From Prauserella flavalba (GTDB lineage Bacteria; Actinomycetota; Actinomycetes; Mycobacteriales; Pseudonocardiaceae), in NCBI RefSeq assembly GCF_003202235.1, contig NZ_MASU01000005.1, positions 62,001-126,000 of the forward strand: DNA of 64,000 bases, written 5' to 3'. The notes beneath the pieces were generated by a model. The model was not told the origin of the DNA. It saw nothing but the letters and a program-made list of their open reading frames with translations, and ran no database searches. A program made the translations under genes and the position numbers. How positions within the stretch are numbered: position 1 is the stretch's first letter; each line of letters begins with the position of its first letter. This document shows positions 25,972 through 33,876 of this stretch, piece after piece.

Positions 25972-26766
25972 TCAGACGAACGCGGCGACGCTGCGCACCT
26001 CCGTGCCCGTGACCTCGCCGGGCTCCGCGACGGCCCTGACCTCCTCGTAGAAGATCCACAGGTGCTCGGCCACCGCCCTGCGGGCGGACTCGGGGTCGCG
26101 CCTGCCGATGGCGTCGGTGATGTAGCGGTGGTCGTCGGAGCGCTGCTGTGCGCGGGGGAGGCTCAGCGTGCGGCGGCGGAACTCGGTCATCTGCGGCACC
26201 AGGGGCAGGTACATGCCGGTGAGCACCACGTTGTGCGCGGCGCGGACGATGCCCTCGTGCAGCGCCTCGTCGGTGCGCACGAGCGCGTCGAGGCCGCTGT
26301 CGTGGGCCTTGTCGTGCTCGGCGCGCAGCCGGTCGAGCTCGCCGAGCTCCTCGTCGCTCGCGCGCGTGCAGGCGAGCCCGGCCGCGGTGGTCTCCAGTCC
26401 GATGCGGACCTCCAGCAGCTCCGACAGCGCGAAGCCCTGGTCGAGGCTCCACTGGACGTACTGGGTCGTGGGGTCCTCGGGCGGCGGCTCGCACACGAAC
26501 GTGCCCTTGCCCCGCACGATCTCGATGACGCCGAGCGTGGCGAGCTTGCGAAGGGCCTCGCGCAGCGACGTGCGCCCGACCTGCAGCTGCTTGGCGAGCA
26601 CGGGTTCGGAGGGCAGCCGGTCGCCCGGCGTGAGCGTGCCGTTGGCGATGGTCGCGGTGATCCGCTCGGCGATCACGTCGGGGAGCGGGCGGCGCGAGAG
26701 CGACTCCTGCAGACCTGATGTCAGTTGACTGTTGTCAGACAAGTGCTTAACCTCCACCTTGCTCAT
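25972..26766 (-). CDS. GntR/FadR-family (FCD) transcriptional regulator
   Basis: 264 residues from ATG 26766. GntR winged helix about 30-95 (RLPSEPVLAKQLQVG, RTSLREALRKLATLGV), then an FCD domain with the metal-coordinating Asp/His pattern (RTDEALHEGIVRAAHN, DDHRYITDAI). A TTG at 26742, preceded by AAGGTGGAGG at good spacing, is a real alternative start giving 256 residues. Either way the 5' end overlaps the promoter/operator of the divergent MHS gene, so binding there would couple autoregulation with permease control. Confidence 0.85.
   Translation of the reverse strand: MSKVEVKHLSDNSQLTSGLQESLSRRPLPDVIAERITATIANGTLTPGDRLPSEPVLAKQLQVGRTSLREALRKLATLGVIEIVRGKGTFVCEPPPEDPTTQYVQWSLDQGFALSELLEVRIGLETTAAGLACTRASDEELGELDRLRAEHDKAHDSGLDALVRTDEALHEGIVRAAHNVVLTGMYLPLVPQMTEFRRRTLSLPRAQQRSDDHRYITDAIGRRDPESARRAVAEHLWIFYEEVRAVAEPGEVTGTEVRSVAAFV
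26725..26753 (+). promoter_or_regulatory. Promoter with FadR-type operator between -35 and -10
   Basis: TTGACT (26725-26730), a 17-base spacer and TAACCT (26748-26753) form a good rightward promoter for the MHS permease. The perfect palindrome TTGTCAGACAA (26732-26742) fills the spacer. FadR-family proteins recognise dyads of this kind, so repression by the adjacent GntR protein is likely. Confidence 0.55.
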
Positions 26767-26852
26767 CGTTGAACGCCCACCACATCGTAGTCCGCGCCGG
26801 TTTGCCCACAGCAAGGCCGGCCCGGCCCTGACCGGGTTGGAGTCGATGGTTC

Positions 26853-28157
26853 ATGACGCACGACGCACACGCTCGCAAGGTCCTGATCTCCAGCCTGATC
26901 GGCAGCACCGTCGAGTGGTACGAATTCTTCATCTACGGCACCGCGGCCTCGCTGGTGTTCAACGAACAGTTCTTCCCGCAGTTCGACCCGCTCGTCGGCA
27001 CCCTGCTCGCGCTCTCGACGTTCGCGATCGCGTTCGTCGCGCGGCCACTGGGCGGGGTGGTGTTCGGGCACTTCGGTGACCGGATCGGCCGCAAGGCCAT
27101 GCTGGTGCTCACTCTGACCCTGATGGGCGGGGCGACGTTCGTCATCGGCCTGCTCCCGACGTACGCCCAGATCGGCGTGGCCGCGCCGATCCTGCTGGTA
27201 CTGGTCCGGCTCGTCCAGGGCTTCTCCCTCGGCGGCGAGTACAGCGGGGCCGTGCTCATGAGCGTCGAGCACGCGGCACCCGCCCGGCGCGGCTTCTTCG
27301 GCGCCGTGGTGAACACCGGCGCGGGCTGGGGCCTGCTGCTGGCGAACCTGATGTTCCTGCTCGTGTCCCAGCTGCCCGATGACGACTTCGCGGCCTACGG
27401 CTGGCGCATCCCGTTCCTGTGCAGCGCGGTGCTCGTGGCCCTCGGCCTGTTCATCCGGCTTCGGCTCGACGAGAGCCCGGACTTCAAGGCGGTGCAGCGC
27501 ACCGGCGCCGTGCGCAAGGTGCCCGTGGCCGAGGTGCTGCGAGCCCACCCGCTGCGCGTGGTGCTGATGTGCCTCGCGTACCTGTCGGCAGGCGTGACCT
27601 TCTACGTCGGCACCGTGTTCTCGCTCGCCTACGGCACGGAGCACGTCGGCGCGAGCCGCGACGTCCTGCTCGGACTGGTCACGATGGTCAACATCCTCAC
27701 GATCGTCGCGATCCCGTTCTTCGGCTGGCTCTCCGACCGCGTCGGCCGCAAGCGCATCTTCCTCGCCGGGATCGCGGGCATGGCGGTGGTGCCGTACGCG
27801 TGGTTCGGACTGCTGGGCACCGCGAACATGCCGCTGATGCTGCTGGGCTTCGTGCTGATGTTCCTGCCGTACGCGGCGAACTACGGCGTGATGCCGACGC
27901 TGTTCGCCCACGTCTTCCCGGTCGGCGTGCGCTACACCGGCATGTCGGTGGGCTACACCCTGGGCACGGTCCTCGGCAGCGGACTCGCGCCGATCGTGGC
28001 CACGTTCCTGCTCGACCGCACCGGCGACTGGGCCGCCATCGCCCTCTACATGACCGGCACCGCGGTGGTGTCGTTCGTCGCCGCGCTGTTCCTGCGCGAG
28101 CGGCCCCAGGACGTTCCCGCCGGGGCCAGCCCGGCCGGCCTGGAATCGACCAAGTGA
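26853..28157 (+). CDS. MHS-family MFS metabolite:H+ symporter
   Basis: 434 residues, ATG with GGAG upstream. GSTVEWYEFFIYGTAASLVF in helix 1, GHFGDRIGRKAML after helix 2, SLGGEYSGAVLMSVEHA and HVFPVGVRYTGMSVGYTLG are the shikimate/proline/betaine-type signatures. About 12 helices. It is divergent from the FCD regulator and followed 25 bases later by a luciferase-like oxidoreductase, so it probably imports that enzyme's substrate or a precursor. It differs clearly from the MHS protein at 14516. Confidence 0.9.
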   Translation: MTHDAHARKVLISSLIGSTVEWYEFFIYGTAASLVFNEQFFPQFDPLVGTLLALSTFAIAFVARPLGGVVFGHFGDRIGRKAMLVLTLTLMGGATFVIGLLPTYAQIGVAAPILLVLVRLVQGFSLGGEYSGAVLMSVEHAAPARRGFFGAVVNTGAGWGLLLANLMFLLVSQLPDDDFAAYGWRIPFLCSAVLVALGLFIRLRLDESPDFKAVQRTGAVRKVPVAEVLRAHPLRVVLMCLAYLSAGVTFYVGTVFSLAYGTEHVGASRDVLLGLVTMVNILTIVAIPFFGWLSDRVGRKRIFLAGIAGMAVVPYAWFGLLGTANMPLMLLGFVLMFLPYAANYGVMPTLFAHVFPVGVRYTGMSVGYTLGTVLGSGLAPIVATFLLDRTGDWAAIALYMTGTAVVSFVAALFLRERPQDVPAGASPAGLESTK

Positions 28158-28182
28158 CCACCCCGACGAAGGGACCTCGACC

Positions 28183-29229
28183 GTGCTGACCATCGGCGCC
28201 GGCATCTCCGTGCACCCGGACCTCGACCCGCTCGACGACGCGCGCTGGGCGGACGCCGAGGACGGGATCGACGCGGTGTGGCTGCTCGACCATCTACAGG
28301 GCTGGTTCCCCCGTGGCACCAGGAGGACGGCGCTGGCCGACCCGCACCGCGTGCTCGACCCCTTCTCCCTGCTCGCGGCCGCCGCGGTGACCACGCGCCG
28401 GGTGCGGCTCGGTGTGGCCGTCACCGACCCGGTGCGGCGCAGCGCCGTCGCCCTCGCCCACACCGCGAGCACGATCGGCTGGCTCGCCGGGCGGGAAATG
28501 GCGCTCGGGCTGGGTGTCGGCGACCCTGGGCAGCTGCTGCCGTTCGGGCTCGACCACGGCCGGGAACGCACCGGGCGCCTGCACTACATGCGGCCCGCGC
28601 TGCGGACCCTCGCCGCGCTGCGCACCGGTGGCCCGGTGGAGGAGGGCGGCCCGGACCTGGCGATCACCGCGACCGCGCCGTTCGGCATCCACGTCGCCGC
28701 GCACGGGCCGAAGATGCTGGAGCTGACCGCCCGGCACGGCACCGGCTGGATTCCCACGAGCCTGCCGCCGTCGGCCTACGCGGGCAAGCTCGCGACCCTG
28801 CGCGAGCACGCCGAGGCGTTCGGGCGCGACCCCGGCGAGATCACGCCCACCGTGTTCCTGTGGTCGGCGCTCGCGCCCACGCGCGCGGAGAGCCTCGAGC
28901 TGCTGGAGCACCCCTCGGTGCGGGCGGTGGCGCTCTACCGCGGCAAGGCCGGGTTCGCCGAGCACGGTGCCGAGTACCCGCTGCCCCACGGCTACGTTCC
29001 GCACGAGATCGCGCCGGACCGGGCCGACGCGATCCTGGAGAGCATTCCCGACGCCGTGGTGCGGGGCGCCGTGCTGCACGGCTCGCCCGAGGACGTGGCC
29101 GAGGAGCTGGAGCGCTACCACCAGGCGGGCTGCGAGCACGTCGTGCTGTACGACATCGGCCGGTTCACCGACCCGGACGGCACGGCGCGGGCGAGGCAGG
29201 CGCTGGGGGAGCTGGTGAAGCTGCGCTGA
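28183..29229 (+). CDS. Luciferase-like (LLM-class, probably F420-dependent) oxidoreductase
   Basis: 348 residues, GTG start with GAAGGGA upstream. The bacterial luciferase/F420 barrel is recognisable: AVWLLDHLQGWFP, TRRVRLGVAVTDPVRRSAVALAH and GREMALGLGVGDPGQ, with GPKMLELTARHGTGWIPTS in the middle, a pattern seen in F420-dependent glucose-6-phosphate dehydrogenase and mer-type enzymes. Whether F420 or FMN is used cannot be settled from sequence alone. It is the second gene after the MHS permease. Confidence 0.85.
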   Translation: MLTIGAGISVHPDLDPLDDARWADAEDGIDAVWLLDHLQGWFPRGTRRTALADPHRVLDPFSLLAAAAVTTRRVRLGVAVTDPVRRSAVALAHTASTIGWLAGREMALGLGVGDPGQLLPFGLDHGRERTGRLHYMRPALRTLAALRTGGPVEEGGPDLAITATAPFGIHVAAHGPKMLELTARHGTGWIPTSLPPSAYAGKLATLREHAEAFGRDPGEITPTVFLWSALAPTRAESLELLEHPSVRAVALYRGKAGFAEHGAEYPLPHGYVPHEIAPDRADAILESIPDAVVRGAVLHGSPEDVAEELERYHQAGCEHVVLYDIGRFTDPDGTARARQALGELVKLR

Positions 29230-29233
29230 GCGC

Positions 29234-29632
29234 TCAGACGGAAGGGGCGTTCAGCTGCCACGACACCCCGAAGCGGTCGTTGACCCAGCCGAACGGGCCG
29301 AAGCCGTAGTCGTCGAGCGGCATGAGCGCCTGCCGGTCCTCCAGCAGCGCCTCGTAGGTGTGCTCGAGGTCATCGGCGGAGTCGAGGGTGACGAAGACCG
29401 ACATCGACGGTGTGAAGTCGAAGCCGTGCCGGACGTGGCTGTCGCTGCACCGGAACTTCTGGCCCGCCAAGGTGAACTCGGCCATCACGATGGTCCCCTC
29501 CTTGCCAGGACCCTCGGGGCCGTAGCGCTGCTCGGACAGCACCGCGCTTCCGGGGAACAGCGACACGTAGAAGTTCATCGCCTCGGCGGCGTCGTCCTTC
29601 TGGAACATGAGGAAGGGCACGAGTTCGGGCAT
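29234..29632 (-). CDS. PhnB-like VOC (glyoxalase-fold) protein
   Basis: 132 residues. The beta-alpha repeat of the PhnB/3-demethylubiquinone methyltransferase-like group is evident: VPFLMFQKDDAAEAMNFYV, LFPGSAVLSE, GQKFRCSDSHVRHGFDFTPS, MSVFVTLDS and GFGPFGWVNDRFGVSWQL. These small proteins often have no demonstrated enzyme activity. It converges on the LLM gene, with only 4 bases between the stops. Confidence 0.85.
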   Translation of the reverse strand: MPELVPFLMFQKDDAAEAMNFYVSLFPGSAVLSEQRYGPEGPGKEGTIVMAEFTLAGQKFRCSDSHVRHGFDFTPSMSVFVTLDSADDLEHTYEALLEDRQALMPLDDYGFGPFGWVNDRFGVSWQLNAPSV

Positions 29633-29743
29633 GCCGCCAGCCTTCCGCGGCAGTGACGCCTGTCAAGCACCGGTGCGGCGTGTCAGTGGAGCACGCCCGC
29701 CGTGAATGGCTTACCGTCATAGCGGAGAGTGAGTGGGGGAATC

Positions 29744-29887
29744 ATGAACGACACCAAGGACACGGTCGCGGACGTCACCTGGATCCAGGAGCAGGCCGAC
29801 GAGGCGCTGGCCGCGATCGCCGCACTGCACGAGACCGCGACGAAGGCGGTGCTGGGGGAGCAGCGGACCGAGACCCGTCCGCAGTGA
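29744..29887 (+). CDS. Small hypothetical protein (47 aa)
   Basis: ATG preceded by GTGGGGGA at good spacing. The product is acidic and helical (WIQEQADEALAAIAALHETATK) with no membrane segment or cysteines. The final codons and TGA lie in the first arm of the 53-base palindrome at 29881, so the transcript probably ends in that hairpin. No family recognised; possibly a partner or regulator for the signalling genes that follow. Confidence 0.55.
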   Translation: MNDTKDTVADVTWIQEQADEALAAIAALHETATKAVLGEQRTETRPQ

Positions 29888-29933
29888 AGGCCACCTTCAC
29901 TGCGTTGAACGCAGTGAAGGTGGCCTTCACTGC
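29881..29933. repeat. 53-bp nested perfect palindrome (REP-like, bidirectional terminator candidate)
   Basis: Two 23-base arms are exact reverse complements around GTTGAAC, so the whole is palindromic except the central base. Each arm is itself a dyad: GCAGTGAAGG and CCTTCACTGC around three bases. It lies between convergent genes and contains the stop of the 47-residue frame. I recall similar AGTGAAGG/CCTTCACT palindromes as dispersed repeats in Amycolatopsis-like genomes; copy number here is not testable. Confidence 0.85.
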
Positions 29934-29947
29934 CGAGCCGCGACGCG

Positions 29948-30364
29948 TCATGGCGCCGCCGTCGTCCGCGGGATCGGCACCGCGACGCTGTGGGCGGCCC
30001 TGGCCCCGGTGTCGGCGGCCACCTCGGCCCACAGCGTGGTGCCCTTCGCCCGCCGGATGCCCCAGCCTGTCGCGATCCGGTCCAGCAGCTCCCCGGCTCC
30101 GCCGAGATCCGTTCCGGGGAGGAGATCCGCCTCCACCTCGGCGCGCAGGGCTGCGCCGGTCAGGCGCAACCTGACGGTGAACGGTTCCGCCTCCTGCAGC
30201 CAGGCGAGGGTGGTGAGCTCGTTGGCGACGAGCAGCGCGTCGACGACCTCGCGCTCGGGCGCCCCGGCGAGGAGGCCGCGGACCCGCTTGCGCACGGTCG
30301 CCAGATCCCTCGGACCGTCGACGACGTCGATCATCGCATGCCGGGCGTTCTCGGAGCCTTCCAT
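29948..30364 (-). CDS. RsbW-like anti-sigma/HATPase-fold protein with degenerate ATP site
   Basis: 138 residues. The outline matches serine-kinase anti-sigma factors: DGPRDLATVRKRVRGLLAG, VVDALLVANELTT, LLDRIATGWGIRRAKGTTLWAEV. The N-box ELxxNA reads ELTTLAW, losing the magnesium-binding Asn, and no DxGxG is seen where VEADLLPGTDLGG lies. ATP binding and kinase activity are therefore doubtful, although partner binding could persist. It follows the STAS gene (83-base gap) and has its own SigB-type promoter. Confidence 0.7.
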   Translation of the reverse strand: MEGSENARHAMIDVVDGPRDLATVRKRVRGLLAGAPEREVVDALLVANELTTLAWLQEAEPFTVRLRLTGAALRAEVEADLLPGTDLGGAGELLDRIATGWGIRRAKGTTLWAEVAADTGARAAHSVAVPIPRTTAAP

Positions 30365-30407
30365 GCCGGCCTCCTCCGCTGTGGGCTCAACGCCGGACGA
30401 CTGATCA

Positions 30408-30433
30408 ATACCCGACGCCGGAAGATCCGAAAC
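30408..30433 (-). promoter_or_regulatory. SigB/SigF-type stress promoter of the RsbW-like gene
   Basis: Reading leftward, GTTT (30433-30430), 16 bases, then GGGTAT (30413-30408) matches the actinobacterial general-stress consensus GTTT-N14-16-GGGTA. It starts 44 bases upstream of the ATG at 30364, inside the gap after the STAS gene. Confidence 0.6.
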
Positions 30434-30446
30434 GCGGACGGCGTGG

Positions 30447-30860
30447 TCAGGAGCCGGCCGGCGCGGTGCCGAGCGAGGCGAGCGCCGCCGAGCGGCTGGG
30501 GAACATCGTGAACCGGTCCGCCAGGCCGAGCAGTTCGAGCGGCCGGATCACCGGCGTGGAGTCGGCCACGAGCGCGAGCGAAGCGCCCATGCTGTTGGTG
30601 TGCTCGAGCAGATCGAGCAGTGTCGAGATGCCTGCGGCGGCGCAGAAGCCGACGCGGGTCAGGTCCAGCACGAGCGCCGTGGTCTCGCCAGCGGGCAGCG
30701 CCCGGATCTCGGCGTCCAGCGCCGGAGCCGTCGCCGCGTCGAGTTCGCCGACGACGGTGGCGAGCACGCAGCCGTCATCGCCTGCCGCGAGGGTCACCGA
30801 GAGGAGCCGGGGGTCGTGGGCGGGCCGTGTCGCCCTTGGTTCGCGAGGTGTCTGTTTCAC
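30447..30860 (-). CDS. STAS-domain anti-sigma factor antagonist lacking the phosphorylation serine
   Basis: 137 residues, GTG start with GGGAG upstream. STAS fold: TVVGELDAATAPALDAEIRAL, TTALVLDLTRVGF and ALVADSTPVIRPLELLGLADRF. The SpoIIAA-type phospho-acceptor loop DSSG is replaced by CAAAG (FCAAAGISTLL), so neither serine is present. It would be locked in the unphosphorylated, binding-competent state if it works like SpoIIAA. It is upstream of the degenerate RsbW-like gene, and both run divergently from the SpoIIE phosphatase operon. Confidence 0.85.
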   Translation of the reverse strand: MKQTPREPRATRPAHDPRLLSVTLAAGDDGCVLATVVGELDAATAPALDAEIRALPAGETTALVLDLTRVGFCAAAGISTLLDLLEHTNSMGASLALVADSTPVIRPLELLGLADRFTMFPSRSAALASLGTAPAGS

Positions 30861-31112
30861 TTGCGCTCCCGGGGAAGCCGTCCGTCCGGGTCGCCGGAAA
30901 GGCAAACGCGACCGCGGCAGCGATCGGCTTCGGGTTGGGTCGACCAGCAAAAACGGCCTGTGAACCGCAAGAACCAGCCCTTGCCTCCTCGACGGTACGC
31001 GCCCACCCCCGGCCAAGGTCAACCCTGGGCGCCGCGGAAACCATGCCACGACAGGCAACTGGCGCGTTAGAGTCGGCAGATCGCACGCAGTCGTCGCCCC
31101 GAGGAGTGCGCC

Positions 31113-32408
31113 ATGGACACGGCGCTCGACCACGCCGGAGAACCGCCGTCGCGGCCGGCCGGGCACCGGGGCGAGGCGGCGTTCCTCCTCGACGCCTCGC
31201 CCCAGCTCGCGGGATCGCTCAACGTGCGCAGGATCGTGCTGAACGCCCTGCGGCTCGCGGTTCCCGTGCTCGGTGACCGGGCCGTGCTCGCGCTCTTCGA
31301 CGGCCGCGGCGTCACGCTCTCCGCGTGCGACACGGACGGGGCTCCGCTGCCCCCGGTCCTCGTACCGCGGCTGGCCGAGGACTCCGCGCTCGGCCGGATC
31401 CGCCGGGCCGGCAGGCCCGAGCTGCTGCACGTCGTGCCCGGGGCGGGCTCCGCCGACGGGTTCGCCGGACTTCTCCCCGACGCGGGCCTGCGGGCGAGCA
31501 TGGCGGGCCCCGGGCCCGCGGAGGTCCTCGGCGTGGGCCTCACCGCGCGGGGCAGCACGGCGGGCGCGCTCATCGCGGTGCGGGGCGAGGGACAGGGGTT
31601 CACGCGGGCCGACCTCGCGCTCGCCGAGGAGTTCGCCCGGCACGCCGCCGTGACCCTCGACGCCGCCAGGCTCTACGAGGAACGCAGGCACGTGGCGACG
31701 ACGTTGCAGGCGAGCCTGCGCCCGCCGGAACTGCCGTCCGTGCCCGGGGTGCGGGTGGCCGCGCGCTACCGCACCGGACAGGAACGCCTCGACATCGGCG
31801 GGGACTTCTACGACGTGCACGGTGGACCCGGCGACATCTCCGTGGTCGTCGGCGACGTGTGCGGCAAGGGCGTCGAGGCCGCGGTGCTGACCGGCAAGGC
31901 GAGGCAGACCATCAAGACCGCGGCCCGGTTCGACCGCTCGCCCGCCGCGATACTGGCCGCGCTCAACGACGTGCTCTACGCCGACCGCTCCGACCGGTTC
32001 GTCACGGTCGCCTGCGCGCGCCTGCGTCCCGCACCGGACGGCGCGGGCACCCTCGCGACCATCGCCGTGGCCGGGCACCCGCCGCCGCTGGTGCTGCGCC
32101 GCGACGGCACCGTCGAGGAACCCGAGCTGGCCGGCACGCTGGCCGGGGTCCTGCCGGACCTGCGCTACGAGGAGGCCGCGGTGCTGCTGGAGCCGGGCGA
32201 CGCGATGCTGCTCTACACCGACGGCGTGTACGAGGCGCATGGCCGTGACGGCCTTTTCGGGCAGGACCGCCTCCGCGCGCTCCTGCCGGGCTACGCGGGA
32301 GCGAGCCCGGAAACACTGTGCGAGATCGTCGAGCAGCGCGTGATGGAGCACCTCGACGGCCGGGGCCACGACGACATCGCCCTGCTCGCCGTCCGCTGTG
32401 GAGAGTGA
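31113..32408 (+). CDS. GAF-SpoIIE family PP2C serine phosphatase
   Basis: 431 residues, ATG with GAGGAG upstream. Residues 20-190 resemble a GAF sensor domain. From about 205 the SpoIIE/RsbU phosphatase domain shows the metal-binding Asp in DIGGDFYDVH, VVVGDVCGKGVEAA, then LYTDGVYEAHGRDGLFG and GHDDIALLAVR. All PP2C metal ligands appear present. It normally dephosphorylates STAS antagonists. First gene of an operon with the B12 protein and a STAS gene, an arrangement suggesting light- or redox-controlled partner switching. A -10-like TAGAGT lies at 31068-31073. Confidence 0.9.
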   Translation: MDTALDHAGEPPSRPAGHRGEAAFLLDASPQLAGSLNVRRIVLNALRLAVPVLGDRAVLALFDGRGVTLSACDTDGAPLPPVLVPRLAEDSALGRIRRAGRPELLHVVPGAGSADGFAGLLPDAGLRASMAGPGPAEVLGVGLTARGSTAGALIAVRGEGQGFTRADLALAEEFARHAAVTLDAARLYEERRHVATTLQASLRPPELPSVPGVRVAARYRTGQERLDIGGDFYDVHGGPGDISVVVGDVCGKGVEAAVLTGKARQTIKTAARFDRSPAAILAALNDVLYADRSDRFVTVACARLRPAPDGAGTLATIAVAGHPPPLVLRRDGTVEEPELAGTLAGVLPDLRYEEAAVLLEPGDAMLLYTDGVYEAHGRDGLFGQDRLRALLPGYAGASPETLCEIVEQRVMEHLDGRGHDDIALLAVRCGE

Positions 32409-32415
32409 ACACGCC

Positions 32416-33444
32416 ATGACCACCACGACCGAAACGGCCGGGCTCGCCTTCCCCCGGTTCGAGCGCGCGCTCGCCGTGGGCGACGCGGGGGAGGGCGTCG
32501 GCGTCGTCGACGAGCTCCTCGACCGCGGCGTCGAGCCCACCGTCCTGCTGCTCGACGTGATCAGCGAGGCGCAGCGGCGGATCGGCGAGCGCTGGCAGCG
32601 GGGCGAGTGGTCGGTCGCGCAGGAGCACATCGCCACCGGCGTCTCGGTGGCCGCGACCGAGGCGATCGCCCGGTGGGTGCGGCGCCTGCCCGTGACCAGG
32701 GGCCGCATCGTGGTCGGCTGCGCCGAACGCGAATGGCACTCCCTGCCCGCGCTCGTGATCGCCACCGGCCTGCGTGAGCGGGGCTGGAACGTGGCCTATC
32801 TCGGCGCCTGCACCCCGGCGAGCAGGCTGTCCGCGTACCTGCACGACGCGGGCCCGGACGCCGTGGCGGTGAGCTGCTCCGTCGCGTGGGCACTGCCCGG
32901 CACCCGGCAGTTCGTCGAGGCGGGCACGAGCGCGGGCATCCCGGTGATCGCGGGCGGGATCGCGCTCGGAGCCGACGACACCAGGGCCCGCGCACTGGGC
33001 GCCACGGCGTGGGCACCGGGACTGCGCGAGGCCGCCGACGTGGTCGAGACACTGCCCGCCGTCGTGGAGCCGGCCAGACCGCTCGGGGCCGAGGAACTGG
33101 CCGAGCAGCGGGGCCTCGAACTGAACCACCGCACACTCGTCGAGACGCTGCGGCGGCGGTGGCGGCCGCAGGACACCTTCACCGAGGGCACGCCGGAGCA
33201 CTCCGACATCGCCGTGGTGGTCGGGGACTGCGCCGAACAGTCGCTGTGCGCGCTGCAAGGCGCGCTGCTGACCGGTGACGGGCGGCTGCTCGGGGACACG
33301 GCGACGTGGGTGCGGTCGGTGCTGTCGGCCCGCCGGGTCCCGGAGGCGCGGGTGACGGCGCTCGCCACCGAGCTCGGCCTGCTGCTGCGCGACTATCCCC
33401 GTGCCGCGGCACTCCTGCGCGCGCACTGGCCGGGAGCGGCATGA
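32416..33444 (+). CDS. Stand-alone cobalamin-binding (CarH/LitR-type) sensor protein
   Basis: 342 residues. Residues 10-90 form the helical cap with a Wx9EH signature (W-QRGEWSVAQ-EH), the adenosylcobalamin-capping motif of CarH photoreceptors. The Rossmann B12-binding domain follows: AEREWHSLPALVIATGL, with the candidate cobalt-ligand His, then GWNVAYLGA and IPVIAGG. There is no DNA-binding domain; instead a helical C-terminal region of about 120 residues of unknown fold is present. It lies 7 bases after the SpoIIE gene and overlaps the STAS gene by 4. An output through the phosphatase or the STAS protein is inferred. Confidence 0.82.
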   Translation: MTTTTETAGLAFPRFERALAVGDAGEGVGVVDELLDRGVEPTVLLLDVISEAQRRIGERWQRGEWSVAQEHIATGVSVAATEAIARWVRRLPVTRGRIVVGCAEREWHSLPALVIATGLRERGWNVAYLGACTPASRLSAYLHDAGPDAVAVSCSVAWALPGTRQFVEAGTSAGIPVIAGGIALGADDTRARALGATAWAPGLREAADVVETLPAVVEPARPLGAEELAEQRGLELNHRTLVETLRRRWRPQDTFTEGTPEHSDIAVVVGDCAEQSLCALQGALLTGDGRLLGDTATWVRSVLSARRVPEARVTALATELGLLLRDYPRAAALLRAHWPGAA

Positions 33445-33760
33445 CCCTGCGGATCGCCGTGTCCGAGGATCCGGAAGGTCACACCGTGGTACTCGCGGGG
33501 GAGCTGGTGCTCGACACCACCGGCGCGCCGCGCGCCGAGCTGGCCGCGCTCCTCGCCGGGGCGGCGCCCGGCGCCCGCGTGCGCCTCGACCTCGCCGGCC
33601 TGACATTGCTGGACTCGAGCGAGCTGAGCGTGCTCATCCGCGCGCACAAGACGGCGGCCGAGCACGGCGGTGCCTGCTGCTCAGGGACCCGCCCGCGCAC
33701 GTCCGGCAGACCCTGCGCATCACCGGTCTGCTCGACGTGCTCCACATCGCCGAACCGTGA
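33441..33760 (+). pseudogene. Frameshifted STAS-domain antagonist
   Basis: ATG overlaps the previous stop (ATGA). The first 78 residues follow a STAS domain, including VRLDLAGLTLLDSSELSVL, with DSSE where DSSG is usual. Near 33675 the frame breaks: the expected ending LLLRDPPAHVRQTLRI and TGLLDVLHIAEP continues in the -1 frame to a TGA at 33760. One missing base in GGTGCCTGCTGC explains it. Unrepaired, the frame runs to 33782 with an unrelated Cys/Arg-rich tail. Either a recent inactivation or a sequencing error. Confidence 0.75.
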
Positions 33761-33845
33761 TCCGCGCCACTGTCGGGTGTAGGGAGCCGCTGGCCGGGTA
33801 GTTGATCTCCGGCCGGGAGGCCCTCACGACCAACTCGCACAGAGG

Positions 33846-33876
33846 GGCGCCGGTGATCTCAGTCATCACCGGCGCC
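33846..33876. terminator. Hairpin terminator shared by convergent genes
   Basis: A perfect 12-bp stem (GGCGCCGGTGAT / ATCACCGGCGCC) with a 7-base loop that contains the stop codon of the MerR-type gene. It is strong and GC-rich but lacks a T-run. It probably ends both the rightward phosphatase operon and the leftward regulator transcript. Confidence 0.65.

Noticed and set aside
33660..33700. Programmed -1 frameshifting in the STAS gene
   Set aside because: No X-XXY-YYZ slippery heptamer or downstream pseudoknot was evident. A missing base is simpler.
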